Shown here: positions 1-10,115 of the stretch, in pieces
Position numbering within the stretch: position 1 is the first letter of the stretch
Layout: every line of letters begins with the position of its first letter
Origin: Burkholderiales bacterium RIFCSPHIGHO2_01_FULL_63_240
GTDB taxonomy: Bacteria > Pseudomonadota > Gammaproteobacteria > Burkholderiales > Burkholderiaceae_C
NCBI GenBank assembly: GCA_001770725.1
Contig: MERU01000010.1
Span: forward strand, 1 to 64,000
Direction: 5' to 3'
Length of the DNA: 64,000 nucleotides
Translations under genes and position numbers: made by a program
The notes under the pieces: generated by a model
What the model was told of the DNA's origin: nothing
Databases searched by the model: none
Seen by the model: only the letters and a program-made list of their open reading frames with translations

Positions 1-141
1 GCGCAGGTGTGCCTGCTGAAACAGGCTCTGGTTGCCCGACAGGATCAGGAATTGCTTGGGGTACAGCGCGCGCGACAGCGGCCACAGGCGGGTACCGGAG
101 CCACCGGCCATGATCACAGGCAGGATTGGGGACGATGACAT
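1..141 (-). CDS. Mannose-1-phosphate guanylyltransferase (ManC/CpsB type), N-terminal 47 codons
   Basis: Only the N-terminus is inside the window; the rest lies beyond base 1. Translation from the ATG at 139-141 starts [19 protein letters not shown] and continues through WPLSR and YPKQF. This is the GMP-binding [12 protein letters not shown] signature of GDP-mannose pyrophosphorylases, which make GDP-mannose from mannose-1-phosphate and GTP in the cytoplasm. Many homologues are fused to a C-terminal phosphomannose isomerase domain, which cannot be checked here. It is divergent from the nucleotidyltransferase gene that starts at 574, consistent with an exopolysaccharide locus. Family assignment is firm; the exact substrate is inferred. 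Confidence 0.85.
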   Translation of the reverse strand, partial: MSSSPILPVIMAGGSGTRLWPLSRALYPKQFLILSGNQSLFQQAHLR

Positions 142-573
142 GCTGGATTGGAATTTCAAATCATGAGGTGGGCGGTCTGATGACGCTTGCGGTCAGCAAA
201 CACGGCAAACCCTGCTCATGGACCCACCCATGCCTCGCAAGGTTCAACCCAAGTTGGCTTGCCCACACGAATGAGGGGGGGACAGTGCGCAAGTCCATCG
301 AACCAACGCGACAAACAAGGAACCAACGGCATGCAAACCTTGATGCATTGCAGCATGAACCATGCCACGCGATGTCCGTCACCGTCACCCCGCATTCTGA
401 GGTCAATGCGATGACGGCATCGTGACGACAGAGCGGGCGTGGCGCTTGCGACACCACCCCCTGACTGATGCCACGATCACGAGTCGACCTGTAGCATCAT
501 GCTCACCTGCCTGACCCGGGATGCACCGGGTCATTCGCCTGTTCAGCACCCAATCAGCTGTGAAAGTAGACCA
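142..573. other. Intergenic region between divergent sugar-nucleotide genes
   Basis: This 432-base stretch separates two divergently transcribed genes, so it should hold both promoters. I see no convincing -35/-10 pair, no strong inverted repeat and no open frame with recognisable protein sequence. The open frames present overlap each other on both strands and look like chance frames in GC-rich DNA. Confidence 0.5.
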
Positions 574-1677
574 ATGGCAAAAGCGATGATCCTCGCTGCG
601 GGACAGGGAACCCGCGTCCGCCCGCTCACAAAGCAGACCCCGAAGCCGATGGTGCCCATCCTGGGCAAGCCCGTGATGGAGTACATCATCGAGCACCTCG
701 CACGCTACGGCGTGCGAGAAATCATGGTGAACGTGGCGTTCAACCACTGGAAGATCGAGAACTACTTTGGTGACGGTCATCGTTGGGGGGTGGAGATCGG
801 TTACGCCTTCGAGGGCGTGCGCGAACACGGCGAGATCGTGCCCAAGCCTCTTGGCTCGGCTGGCGGCATGCGCCGCATCCAGGACTTCTCCGGTTTCTTC
901 GATGAAACCACCATCGTGCTGTGCGGTGACGCCATCATCGACATCGACTTCAAGTCGGCCTTGTACGAGCACAAGACCAAGGGCGCCATGGCCAGCGTGA
1001 TCACGCTGGAAGTGCCCAACGACCAGGTCAAGAACTACGGCATCGTGGTGGCGGACAAGGAAGGCCGTGTCACATCCTTCCAGGAAAAGCCCAACCCGGA
1101 AGAAGCCAAGTCCAACCTGGCCTCCACCGGCATCTACATCTTCGAGCCCAGCGTGCTTGACCTGATCCCCAAGGGCCGCGAGTTCGACATCGGCAGCGAA
1201 CTTTTCCCCCTGCTGGCAGAAAAGGGCCTGCCTTTTTATGCCCAGAGCCGGCATTTCAACTGGATCGACATTGGCCGGGTATCCGACTACTGGGCTGTGT
1301 GCCAGCGCGTGCTGGCGGGCGAAGTGGCGCAGATGGACATGCCTGGCACCCAGGTGCGCCCGGGTGTCTGGGTGGGCCTGAACACCCGCATCGACTGGGA
1401 CACGGTGAAGATCAGCGGGCCGGTGTACATCGGCTCCAGTTGCGACATCGAACCTGGCGTCACCATCGAGGGGCCCTGCTGGATTGGCCATGGCAGCCGC
1501 CTGCGTCAAGGCAGCATCGTCAAGCGCAGCGTGCTGTTCGAGTACACACGGGTGTCGGAAGGCACGGTGCTGGAAGACGTGGTGGCCTCGCCGCAGTACT
1601 GCGTGGACCGCCACGGCAAGACCACCTACCAGGGCGATGAAAGCACCAACCTCCGCTGGGGCGATGCCCGGGTCTGA
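574..1677 (+). CDS. Sugar-1-phosphate nucleotidyltransferase with left-handed beta-helix tail
   Basis: The 367-residue cytoplasmic protein begins MAKAMILAAGQGTRVRPLT, the nucleotide-binding LAAGxGTR motif of NTP-transferases (residues 6-14). A Rossmann-type transferase domain covers about residues 1-235, including a VLCGDAIID acidic metal site. Hexapeptide-like repeats follow (VRPGVWVG, GPVYIGSSCDI, IEGPCWIGHGS), typical of GDP-mannose pyrophosphorylase and GlmU-like enzymes. I chose the ATG at 574, not the upstream in-frame start at 499, because the family signature begins directly there. It probably supplies an activated sugar for surface polysaccharide, given the manC-like gene opposite and the epimerase downstream. 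Substrate (mannose or glucose phosphate) is unresolved. Confidence 0.8.
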   Translation: MAKAMILAAGQGTRVRPLTKQTPKPMVPILGKPVMEYIIEHLARYGVREIMVNVAFNHWKIENYFGDGHRWGVEIGYAFEGVREHGEIVPKPLGSAGGMRRIQDFSGFFDETTIVLCGDAIIDIDFKSALYEHKTKGAMASVITLEVPNDQVKNYGIVVADKEGRVTSFQEKPNPEEAKSNLASTGIYIFEPSVLDLIPKGREFDIGSELFPLLAEKGLPFYAQSRHFNWIDIGRVSDYWAVCQRVLAGEVAQMDMPGTQVRPGVWVGLNTRIDWDTVKISGPVYIGSSCDIEPGVTIEGPCWIGHGSRLRQGSIVKRSVLFEYTRVSEGTVLEDVVASPQYCVDRHGKTTYQGDESTNLRWGDARV

Positions 1678-1700
1678 GCCTTTGCCGTGCAGGCGCTGTC

Positions 1701-1734
1701 ATGAAAAAACCGCCCCGAGAGGCGGTTTTTTCAT
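1701..1734. terminator. Bidirectional intrinsic terminator
   Basis: A 14-bp stem (A-rich arm, CCGCC core) with a 6-base loop CCGAGA lies between two convergent genes. It has a run of six T on the + strand and, through the A run, six T on the - strand. It should end both the nucleotidyltransferase and the PEP-CTERM transcripts. Confidence 0.85.
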
Positions 1735-1777
1735 GTGGCAGGAAACCTGCCTTGGTTCGCAGCGACCGATCAGATGA

Positions 1778-2260
1778 TCAGGCCACCTTGCGGCGCTTGG
1801 TTGCGACGAAACCAACGACACCCAGGCCAGCCAGGGTGAGGGCCAAGGACTCGACTTCCGGCACGGCAGCCGGAACGGCCGTGATGGAACCCGCGTACAC
1901 GCCAACGCCCGGCGAAATGGCCGAGATGTTCAGGGTGTAGCTGCCCACTTGCAGGCCGCTGAACGAGAACGCACCGCTGCTGGGGTTGGCTGCAAACCAG
2001 GAGTTGCTGCCAGAAACCAGCTGGATGGAGCTGAAGTCAAGCGACTGGAAGTCCGGCAGGTAAGCCAGGCTGCCGAACACGTCACTGACCTGGGACAGGT
2101 TGAAGGTGAACGACTTGGTGCCGCTGTAAAGCACCGTGCCGGCCATGACAGCGGCGTTGGGGTCGGTGCCAAGGTTGGTGGACAACGGCGGCGGAGCCGC
2201 GTGGACGGCTGCCGATGCAAGGGCAACGGCAGAAGCTGCAAAAAATTGACGGACGCGCAT
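1778..2260 (-). CDS. PEP-CTERM sorting-domain protein (short, FxDxF-like)
   Basis: This 160-residue exported protein has a signal peptide (residues 1-22, cleavage near VHA-AP) and a C-terminal sorting signal. The signal has VPE at 133-135, a hydrophobic helix ESLALTLAGLGVVGFVA, and a basic end TKRRK. This is the PEP-CTERM arrangement recognised by exosortase EpsH/XrtA in exopolysaccharide-producing Gram-negatives. The middle is Ser/Thr/Gly-rich beta-type sequence with no enzymatic motif. The ATG at 2258-2260 is chosen because a GGAGGG ribosome-binding site lies just upstream and the signal peptide begins there. It is flanked by sugar-nucleotide genes, as expected for EPS-associated surface proteins. 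The partner exosortase is not in this window. Confidence 0.85.
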   Translation of the reverse strand: MRVRQFFAASAVALASAAVHAAPPPLSTNLGTDPNAAVMAGTVLYSGTKSFTFNLSQVSDVFGSLAYLPDFQSLDFSSIQLVSGSNSWFAANPSSGAFSFSGLQVGSYTLNISAISPGVGVYAGSITAVPAAVPEVESLALTLAGLGVVGFVATKRRKVA

Positions 2261-2433
2261 GGAACCCTCCGGAATGACTTGTTGCCCCATGATCGCATGA
2301 GCGGTCCGGCTCAGTCCCGTGACGCCCCTCCCACCATGGGGGGGATGGCGCGTAACTCTTTGGATCAAACGTGGCAACTGGTTTGTCACATGCGCCCTGA
2401 ACAGGAGAAACCACGAGCAGCGACAATGGCGGG

Positions 2434-3462
2434 ATGCGCAAGTTCCTCGTCACCGGCGCCGCCGGTTTCATCGGCATGCACGTGTCGCAAGCGCTGCTGC
2501 AGCGCGGCGACACGGTCATCGGCCTCGACAACCTCAACGACTACTACAGCCCGCAGCTCAAGCGGGACCGCCTGGCGGCCATCTCGGCCAGCCCGGGCGG
2601 CGAGCGTTTCCGCTTCGTGGAGGCCGACCTCGTCGACATGCCGGCGCTGGACGCGCTGTTCAAGGCAGAAGGCTTCGACGGCGTGGTGCACCTGGCGGCC
2701 CAGGCCGGCGTGCGCTACTCGCTCACCCACCCCCACGCCTATTCACAGTCCAACCTGGTGGGCTTCGTGAACATGCTGGAGGCCTGCCGCCACCACCGCA
2801 CCGCGCACCTGGTCTACGCCAGCAGCTCCAGCGTGTACGGTGGCAACACGCGCATGCCGTTCAGCGAAAACGACGCCGTCGACCACCCCGTCAGCCTGTA
2901 CGCGGCCACCAAGAAGGCCAACGAGCTGATGGCGCACACCTACAGCCACCTCTATGGCCTGCCGACCACGGGGCTGCGCTTTTTCACCGTCTACGGCCCC
3001 TGGGGGCGCCCCGACATGGCGCCAATGCTGTTCACGCGGGCCATCCTGGCGGGTGAGCCGATCAAGGTGTTCAACCACGGCAACATGCGCCGCGACTTCA
3101 CCTACATCGACGACATCGTGGCGGGCGTGGTGGCCACGCTCGACCGGCCGCCCGTGGCCAACGAGGCCTTCGACCGGGATGCGCCTCAGGCCTCGGGCTC
3201 GTGGGCGCCGTACAAGGTCTTCAACATCGGGCACAGCGAGCCGGTGCAGCTGATGGATTTTATCGGCACGCTGGAGTCGGCACTGGGCACCAAGGCCCAG
3301 CTTGACCTGCAGCCCATGGCACCGGGCGATGTGCCGGCCACGTTCGCCGATGTGAGCGCATTGCAGGCCTGGACGGGCGTGGCGCCGCACACCGGCCTGG
3401 CCGAAGGTGTCGCGCGCTTCGTGGACTGGTACCAGCGTTACCACGGCAACAGCGCGGGCTGA
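2434..3462 (+). CDS. NAD-dependent epimerase, UDP-glucuronate 4-epimerase type
   Basis: The 342-residue protein is an extended SDR. It has the N-terminal GAAGFIG dinucleotide motif (residues 8-14), a YASSSSVYGG serine region near 128-137, and a catalytic YAATK (Tyr156, Lys160). The LRFFTVYGPWGRPDMAP segment is characteristic of UDP-glucuronate to UDP-galacturonate epimerases used for capsule and EPS precursors (CapI/LspL group). Length is normal for the family. It lies next to other sugar-nucleotide genes and is divergent from the PEP-CTERM gene. The exact substrate is inferred from subfamily motifs. Confidence 0.85.
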   Translation: MRKFLVTGAAGFIGMHVSQALLQRGDTVIGLDNLNDYYSPQLKRDRLAAISASPGGERFRFVEADLVDMPALDALFKAEGFDGVVHLAAQAGVRYSLTHPHAYSQSNLVGFVNMLEACRHHRTAHLVYASSSSVYGGNTRMPFSENDAVDHPVSLYAATKKANELMAHTYSHLYGLPTTGLRFFTVYGPWGRPDMAPMLFTRAILAGEPIKVFNHGNMRRDFTYIDDIVAGVVATLDRPPVANEAFDRDAPQASGSWAPYKVFNIGHSEPVQLMDFIGTLESALGTKAQLDLQPMAPGDVPATFADVSALQAWTGVAPHTGLAEGVARFVDWYQRYHGNSAG

Positions 3463-3478
3463 CCCCCGGCCGCCCGGC

Positions 3479-4891
3479 TCAACGCCCTCGCGACCACCCC
3501 GGCAAGGTCAGCACGAACAGGCTGCCGCCGCCTTCGCGCGCTTCGCAGCGCACCTGGCCACCGTGCCGCACGGCGATCTGGCGCACCAGGCTCAGCCCCA
3601 GCCCGACACCACCGGCGTGTTCGGCGTGGCCGGGCAGGCGGTAGAAGGGCTCGAAGATGCGCTCGCGCTGCTCGGGCGGCACACCCGGCCCGCGGTCGGC
3701 CACGGCCATCTCCAGCTGGCCATGCGCGCTTTGCAGAAACAGCTCGACCTGCGAGCCTCCGTAGCGGCGTGCATTTTCAAGCAGGTTGCGCAGGGCCCGA
3801 CGCAACAGCCGCTCGTCGCCCTGGTGCGGCGTGAGCGGGAAGGACGCGTCGATGTGCACCTCGGCGCCCACTCGGGCGGCCTCTTCGGTGGCCAGGCCCA
3901 TGAGGTCCACGGGTGCGTGCTCGATGTCGCGGCGCGAATCCAGGCGGCTGGCCAGCAGCACCTCCTCGACCAAGGCGTCGAGTTCGCGGATGTCCTGGTG
4001 GATCTCCTGGCGGATGCGTGCGGCCTGCTCTGGCGAGGCCTCGGCCATCAGCGACACCGCCATCTTCAGGCGAGCCAACGGTGAGCGCAACTCGTGGCTG
4101 GCGTTGGCCAGCAGGCTGCGGTTGGAGGTGACCAGGTCTTCGATGCGCTGGGCGGCCTCGTTGAAACTGCGCGCCAGCGCCGCGACCTCGTCAGCGCCTT
4201 CGACGCTGACGCGGTGCTGCAGCTGGCCGGAGCCGAACGCCTCCACACCCCAGCGCAGGGCCTGCAGGCGGCGCGTGAGGCGGTTGACCACGGGCCAGGC
4301 GCCCAGCGCCACCGCGCCGAACAGCAACACCAGCGCCAGGATGAGGGCCGGCACGCCGTGGGCCATCCAGGGCGGCACGAACATGGCCATGGGCTCCAGC
4401 CAGGGCTGCGCGCGGGGCGGCGGCGGCGGCACACCCGGGGGAGAGTCGCCCTCGCGCATGGGCCCCATGATGGTCTGCGGCCCCTTGCCTCGCACGACCC
4501 AGGCGCGCAGCACCCACATCGTGCGTCCATCGGACAAGATGGAGCGCTGCATGCGCTCGCGCAACTCGGGCTGGCGGCGCAGGCGCTCTTCCAGCAGGAT
4601 GGAGGTGGCGATGCGCCGGCCCAGCGGGTCGTCCAGCGCCATGGGCATGCGCAGGCGCTCGGACCAGTCCAGGAAGATGCGCGACTGCTCGTCCAGCGGC
4701 GCGGTGGCTGGCGGCAGGCTGTTTTCGATCAGTTCGGCCCAGGCCGCGGCGCGCTCGTTCCAGGCGGCCATGGACTGGACCTGGCTGCGCTCGTGCTCGA
4801 GGTTGCGCTGCGCCAGCCAGCCCGAGACGAGCGCGAACACCAGCAGCACCGCCACCACCGTGAGGTAGATGCGCAGGGCCAGGGTCTTCAT
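3479..4891 (-). CDS. Envelope sensor histidine kinase
   Basis: The 470-residue inner-membrane kinase has a transmembrane helix at about 7-26, a periplasmic region of about 155 residues with a proline-rich end, and a second helix at about 179-200. HAMP and HisKA domains follow (His266 in ASHELRSPLARL), then a HATPase_c domain with NLLENARRYGG and DRGPGVP. It is the last gene of a Spy-like/regulator/kinase operon, and its ATG overlaps the regulator stop by four bases (4888-4891). The architecture resembles CpxA/RstB-type sensors. The stimulus is unknown, but the Spy/CpxP-like first gene suggests envelope stress or metal. Confidence 0.88.
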   Translation of the reverse strand: MKTLALRIYLTVVAVLLVFALVSGWLAQRNLEHERSQVQSMAAWNERAAAWAELIENSLPPATAPLDEQSRIFLDWSERLRMPMALDDPLGRRIATSILLEERLRRQPELRERMQRSILSDGRTMWVLRAWVVRGKGPQTIMGPMREGDSPPGVPPPPPRAQPWLEPMAMFVPPWMAHGVPALILALVLLFGAVALGAWPVVNRLTRRLQALRWGVEAFGSGQLQHRVSVEGADEVAALARSFNEAAQRIEDLVTSNRSLLANASHELRSPLARLKMAVSLMAEASPEQAARIRQEIHQDIRELDALVEEVLLASRLDSRRDIEHAPVDLMGLATEEAARVGAEVHIDASFPLTPHQGDERLLRRALRNLLENARRYGGSQVELFLQSAHGQLEMAVADRGPGVPPEQRERIFEPFYRLPGHAEHAGGVGLGLSLVRQIAVRHGGQVRCEAREGGGSLFVLTLPGWSRGR

Positions 4892-5604
4892 GCTGCGTCG
4901 AGGTCCGCGTCCTGCTTCTTGGCGAAGACGTAACCCACGCCTCGCACGGTCAGGATGCGGCGGGGCTCCTTGGGGTCGTCCTCGATGGCGGCACGGATGC
5001 GGGAGATGTGCACGTCGATGGAGCGGTCGAAGGCCTCCAGAGGATGGCCCTTGAGCGCGTCCATGATCTGGTCACGGCTGAGGACGCGGCCCGGGTGCTG
5101 CGCCAGCACGCTGAGCAGGTCGAACTGGTAGGAAGTGAGCTCGCAGGCCGAACCGGCCAGGCGCACCTGCCGCAGGCCGGTGTCGATCTCCAGGCGGCCG
5201 AAGCGCCACACATCGGTGTCTTCGGTGTGCACCGAGGTGCGTCGCAGCAGGGCGCGCACACGCGCCAGCAACTCGCGCGGCTCGAAGGGCTTGGGCAGGT
5301 AGTCGTCGGCCCCCACTTCGAGGCCGACGATGCGGTCGGTCGGCTCGCCGCGGGCGCTGAGCATCAGCACCGGCAGGGTGCGGGTGCGGGGCGAGGCCCG
5401 CAGTTCGCGGCACAGGTCCAGGCCGTCGCCGTCTGGCAGCATGAGGTCGAGCACCAGGGCATCCATCGCCTGGCGCCCCAGCAGTTCCCGGCCGGCGGTC
5501 AAGCTGGCCGCGGTGGCGACCTGATAGCCATGGCTGCGGAGGTAGTCCGCCACCATGGCGCTCAGGCGCATGTCGTCGTCGATGAGCAGGATGTGTTCAG
5601 CCAT
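4888..5604 (-). CDS. OmpR-family response regulator
   Basis: A cytoplasmic regulator of 238 residues. The receiver domain is at about 1-120, with the acidic pair Asp10-Asp11, phospho-acceptor Asp53 (LVLDLMLPDGDG) and the KPF lysine. A winged-helix Trans_reg_C domain covers about 135-230 and ends in the typical RTVRGVGYVF. I prefer the ATG at 5602-5604 (MAEHILLIDDD) over one two codons upstream. It is translationally coupled to the kinase gene downstream. It likely controls its own operon including the Spy-like gene, as CpxR does with cpxP; that is inference from arrangement. Confidence 0.9.
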   Translation of the reverse strand: MAEHILLIDDDMRLSAMVADYLRSHGYQVATAASLTAGRELLGRQAMDALVLDLMLPDGDGLDLCRELRASPRTRTLPVLMLSARGEPTDRIVGLEVGADDYLPKPFEPRELLARVRALLRRTSVHTEDTDVWRFGRLEIDTGLRQVRLAGSACELTSYQFDLLSVLAQHPGRVLSRDQIMDALKGHPLEAFDRSIDVHISRIRAAIEDDPKEPRRILTVRGVGYVFAKKQDADLDAA

Positions 5605-5631
5605 GTCCGCCATTGTCGCGCCCTCCTGGGG

Positions 5632-6384
5632 TCAGCGGGAAGGGGTCGGCTGGCTGGCGGCGGCCGGGGCAGGCGGCGCCGGGCGACGCAGCCTGTGGTT
5701 CTGCAGGTGTTCTTCACCACCTTCGCGGCCACCGCGGGCTTCCTCGCGGCGCTCCTTGCGGTCGGCCAACCGGTCCTGCATGCGCTCATGGCGCTGCTTG
5801 AGGGCAACGGCCGCCTTGGCCCGCTGCTCGGGCGTCAGCACCTGGCCGACATCCAGCATCGCCTGCATCACGCGCTTGCTGACCTGGTCATGCTGGGCCA
5901 GCATCTGCTGACGCTGCTTTTCCGCCTCGGCCGCGTCGATCTTGGGTGCGGTCCAGATGGCCATCGCGTCGTGGTGCTGGTCACGGGCCTTCTCGTGCAA
6001 CGCGCGCAGGTCGACGCGGGCCTTGTCCACGATGACCTGGATCTGCTTGCGCTGGGCGTCGCTGGCCTGGACGTCGTCGAGCAGGCGCTTGAAACCCGGC
6101 CCGGCAAAGGGCAGGCCCATGCCAGCCTCGCCCCTCATGCCGTGGTCACCATGGCCACCATGGCCACCTTTGCGGCCGTGCTCGCCGCCGCGCATCGGAC
6201 AGGTGCCCTCGTCGCAGGGCGACGTCTTGGCGGCCGGGGCCGAGGCCGACGCAGGGCTGGCTGCCTGCACGGCCTGACCGGCTGCGAACACCAGTGCCCC
6301 ACCCAGCAACAGGCTGCCCAGGACCCGGGCGGGGGTGAGGGCCGAGGAGGCGGCGCGAGAGCGGGTGACACGAGCGTGGGTCAT
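5632..6384 (-). CDS. Spy/CpxP-like periplasmic protein with His-rich segment
   Basis: The 250-residue exported protein has an N-terminal signal (residues about 1-41). It then has a Cys/Met/His/Gly-rich stretch (Cys57, Cys62, five His between 69 and 81) and a long charged helical region with two LTxxQ-like motifs (ASDAQRKQI and LTPEQRAKA). Those motifs define the Spy/CpxP/ZraP group of periplasmic chaperones and metal-responsive sensors. The ATG at 6382-6384 is preceded by AAGGAAA and starts a good signal peptide. The gene lies 27 bases upstream of the regulator in the same direction. The His-rich patch suggests metal binding; this is inferred, not shown. Confidence 0.78.
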   Translation of the reverse strand: MTHARVTRSRAASSALTPARVLGSLLLGGALVFAAGQAVQAASPASASAPAAKTSPCDEGTCPMRGGEHGRKGGHGGHGDHGMRGEAGMGLPFAGPGFKRLLDDVQASDAQRKQIQVIVDKARVDLRALHEKARDQHHDAMAIWTAPKIDAAEAEKQRQQMLAQHDQVSKRVMQAMLDVGQVLTPEQRAKAAVALKQRHERMQDRLADRKERREEARGGREGGEEHLQNHRLRRPAPPAPAAASQPTPSR

Positions 6385-6501
6385 GGGTGTTTCCTTTTGT
6401 GGATGGAATCGCTTGATGACTCGATGGTGTCCCCGCCAGGTCAAGCCGGGGTTGCGCGGCCGTAAAGATCTGTGAAAAGGCCGGCGCCTGCGCGACAGTT
6501 A

Positions 6502-7146
6502 TCAGGCTGCCGTGGCCGAAGCAGCCAGTTCACAGGCCTGGCGCGCCAGGGCCGTGATGCGCCCCCAGTCGCGCGCCTGCAGCGCCTCAAGCGGGGTGAG
6601 CCAGGAGCCGCCCACCATCGCCACGTTGGGTTGCTTGAGGAAGTCGGCGAGGTTCGCGGGCGACACGCCGCCCGTCGGGCAGAAGCGCACGTCGCCCAGC
6701 GGGCCGGCCAGGGCCCGGAGCATGCCGATGCCGCCCGCCTGCTCGGCCGGGAACAGCTTCATGAGCCCGAAGCCAAGTTCGCGCGCCCGCATGACCTCGC
6801 CCGGGGTCATCACCCCTGGCACGAAGGGCAACGAGGCCGCCTGCACGGCGTCCAGCAGCTCAGGGGTGAAGCCCGGTGACAGCGCAAAACCTGCGCCGGC
6901 GTTGCACACCTGCTCGACCTCGTGCACCTTGGTCACGGTGCCCGCCCCCACCCGCATGTCAGGCACGGCGCGGGCCACGGCCTCGATGGCCGGCAAGCCG
7001 GCAACGTGGCGCAGCGTGATCTCCATGGCGTCGATGCCCCCGGCGAGCAAGGCTTCGGCCAGCGGCACCGCCTGCGCCACATCGGTGATCACGATGACGG
7101 GCAGGACGCGGGTGGTGAAGGCGGGCAAGGCGACTGGGGTGGTCAT
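6502..7146 (-). CDS. eda: KDPG/KHG aldolase
   Basis: The 214-residue TIM-barrel aldolase cleaves 2-keto-3-deoxy-6-phosphogluconate to pyruvate and glyceraldehyde-3-phosphate, the last step of the Entner-Doudoroff pathway. The catalytic glutamate lies in AMEITLRH (Glu42) and the Schiff-base lysine in LMKLFPAE (Lys130); VGAGTV and PGVMTP are also typical. I start at the ATG 7144-7146, where the family sequence begins, not at 7191. It follows edd on the same strand after 120 bases, so the two are probably one operon. Confidence 0.93.
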   Translation of the reverse strand: MTTPVALPAFTTRVLPVIVITDVAQAVPLAEALLAGGIDAMEITLRHVAGLPAIEAVARAVPDMRVGAGTVTKVHEVEQVCNAGAGFALSPGFTPELLDAVQAASLPFVPGVMTPGEVMRARELGFGLMKLFPAEQAGGIGMLRALAGPLGDVRFCPTGGVSPANLADFLKQPNVAMVGGSWLTPLEALQARDWGRITALARQACELAASATAA

Positions 7147-7266
7147 CGATGGGTTCCGGTCGTGGCGCAGTGGTTGCACGGTGTGGGTCAATTGGCAGGT
7201 GGCATCAGCCGGGACGATCTGGTCAGGCGGGCAGCGAAACGGCCGGTCGCCGACACAACGGGCCGT

Positions 7267-9132
<1,866 letters not shown>

Positions 9133-9170
9133 GCGCACATCTTTGGGACCGGGGTGGGGTCAGTGTCGCC

Positions 9171-9210
9171 GAAAAAACAGCGGGTCCCGCCGGGCGTGCG
9201 CCGGCGGGAC
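9171..9210 (-). terminator. Intrinsic terminator of the phasin-like gene
   Basis: A perfect 10-bp GC-rich stem (GTCCCGCCGG with its complement at 9201-9210, 7-base loop) is followed in the - direction by TTTTTT at about 9173-9178. It lies just downstream of the gene ending at 9236 and upstream of edd, so edd probably has its own promoter. Confidence 0.8.
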
Positions 9211-9235
9211 ACTTGCTCGTGGGTGCCGCGCCAGG

Positions 9236-9706
9236 TCAGTGGCGGGCGCGAGACGTTTCGTCCAGGTCCTGCAACTCGTGCTGCACCGCAGTAGACCAGG
9301 CCGCGCTGAGCGCCTGCAAGGTGCCCAGGGTGCTGCGGGTCAGGCCGGCCGGGGTGAAATCGAGTGGCGGGCACAGCACAGGGCCGGCCGAGTCGGGCAT
9401 GACGTGCAGGTCCTCCTGGGCAGCCCCGGCCCACATGCGGGTGGCGTTGGCCTGCATGTCCTGCCACAGGCGCATCTGGCTGTCGACAAGGGCCAGGCCG
9501 GTGCGCTGACCTTGCGCAAGCTGGTCGAGCCACAGCTGCATGACGTCGCCCATCATCTGCCCCCATGGGGCCACTTGCAGGTTGGCGACCGCACCCTCGG
9601 CCTGGGCCGAGTCGGTGGCGCCAACGACGCTCGATCGGGATCGGGCTGCGGACGCCGCGGTGGATGCGTTCGGACGGCGTGCGGGACCCTTGCTGGTGCT
9701 GCTCAT
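9236..9706 (-). CDS. Hypothetical phasin-like protein
   Basis: This 156-residue protein has no signal peptide or membrane segment. It has a low-complexity Ser/Ala/Arg N-terminus (residues 1-40), then amphipathic helices around LWLDQLAQGQRTGLALVDSQ and LWQDMQANATRMWAG. That pattern resembles phasins or PHA-granule proteins common in Burkholderiales, but no diagnostic motif is complete. The start is the ATG at 9704-9706, preceded by a GAGGAGGC-like ribosome-binding site. It has its own downstream terminator. The function is a guess. Confidence 0.5.
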   Translation of the reverse strand: MSSTSKGPARRPNASTAASAARSRSSVVGATDSAQAEGAVANLQVAPWGQMMGDVMQLWLDQLAQGQRTGLALVDSQMRLWQDMQANATRMWAGAAQEDLHVMPDSAGPVLCPPLDFTPAGLTRSTLGTLQALSAAWSTAVQHELQDLDETSRARH

Positions 9707-9873
9707 GTCTGCCTCCTCGTGATCGTGCCTGGGGTGCACCTGGGGTGCGGTACCTCAAGCAGGCTACTCCCGACGGGAGCAGAAGGCAATCGTGACCCCT
9801 TGGGCGTCTTGCCTTGCATCAAGGCGTCATCGAAGCCCCGGCCTTTGCGCTGGGCTTTGTGCAGAGCAGCATG

Positions 9874-9902
9874 AAAAAGGGCCCACCTCAGCGAGCGGGC
9901 CC
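9874..9902 (-). terminator. Intrinsic terminator, minus strand
   Basis: GGGCCC arms at 9879-9884 and 9897-9902, with partial extension, form a stem followed by TTTTT on the - strand (9874-9878). No protein gene lies immediately upstream in that direction, so it may end a small RNA or back up the terminator at 10052. Confidence 0.6.
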
Positions 9903-10051
9903 CTGGCCGAACGGCGGCGACCGCACGTCAGGCGCCTCCAATGTGCGCGTGGCAAGTGAACGCAATGTGTCGGTTGCGCTTTGCTTGGCAAAGTTGCGTC
10001 AAGACGGGGTGCACAAACGCAAGAAACGAAAAGCAGGCAACGAAAAGCAAA

Positions 10052-10077
10052 AACCCCGAGTGGGGTCACTCGGGGTT
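10052..10077 (-). terminator. Intrinsic terminator, probably the original tRNA-Ser terminator
   Basis: A perfect 11-bp stem (AACCCCGAGTG and complement) with a 4-base loop GGGT is followed on the - strand by TTTT GCTTTT. It lies 16 bases beyond the tRNA-like remnant at 10094-10115. That fits the chromosomal terminator of the tRNA having been pushed to the far end of the island by integration. Confidence 0.75.
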
Positions 10078-10093
10078 CGTGTCTGCTCAAGCA

Positions 10094-10115
10094 GTGGCGA
10101 GGGTGACATGCGAAC
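10094..10115 (-). other. Candidate degenerate attR (tRNA-Ser 3' remnant)
   Basis: On the + strand TGGCG-AGGGTG-ACATG-CGAACC matches the tRNA 3' end at 17460 (TGGCG-GAG-AGGGTG-GGATT-CGAACC). The match has one 3-base gap and three mismatches and is in the same orientation. The similarity stops after CGAACC. An att copy that no longer makes functional tRNA could decay like this, but chance similarity is not excluded. Confidence 0.4.

Noticed and set aside
2371..2386. Sigma-54-like promoter before the epimerase (TGGCAA-N5-TTGTC)
   Set aside because: The nearly invariant GC of the -12 element is GT here, so I do not call it.
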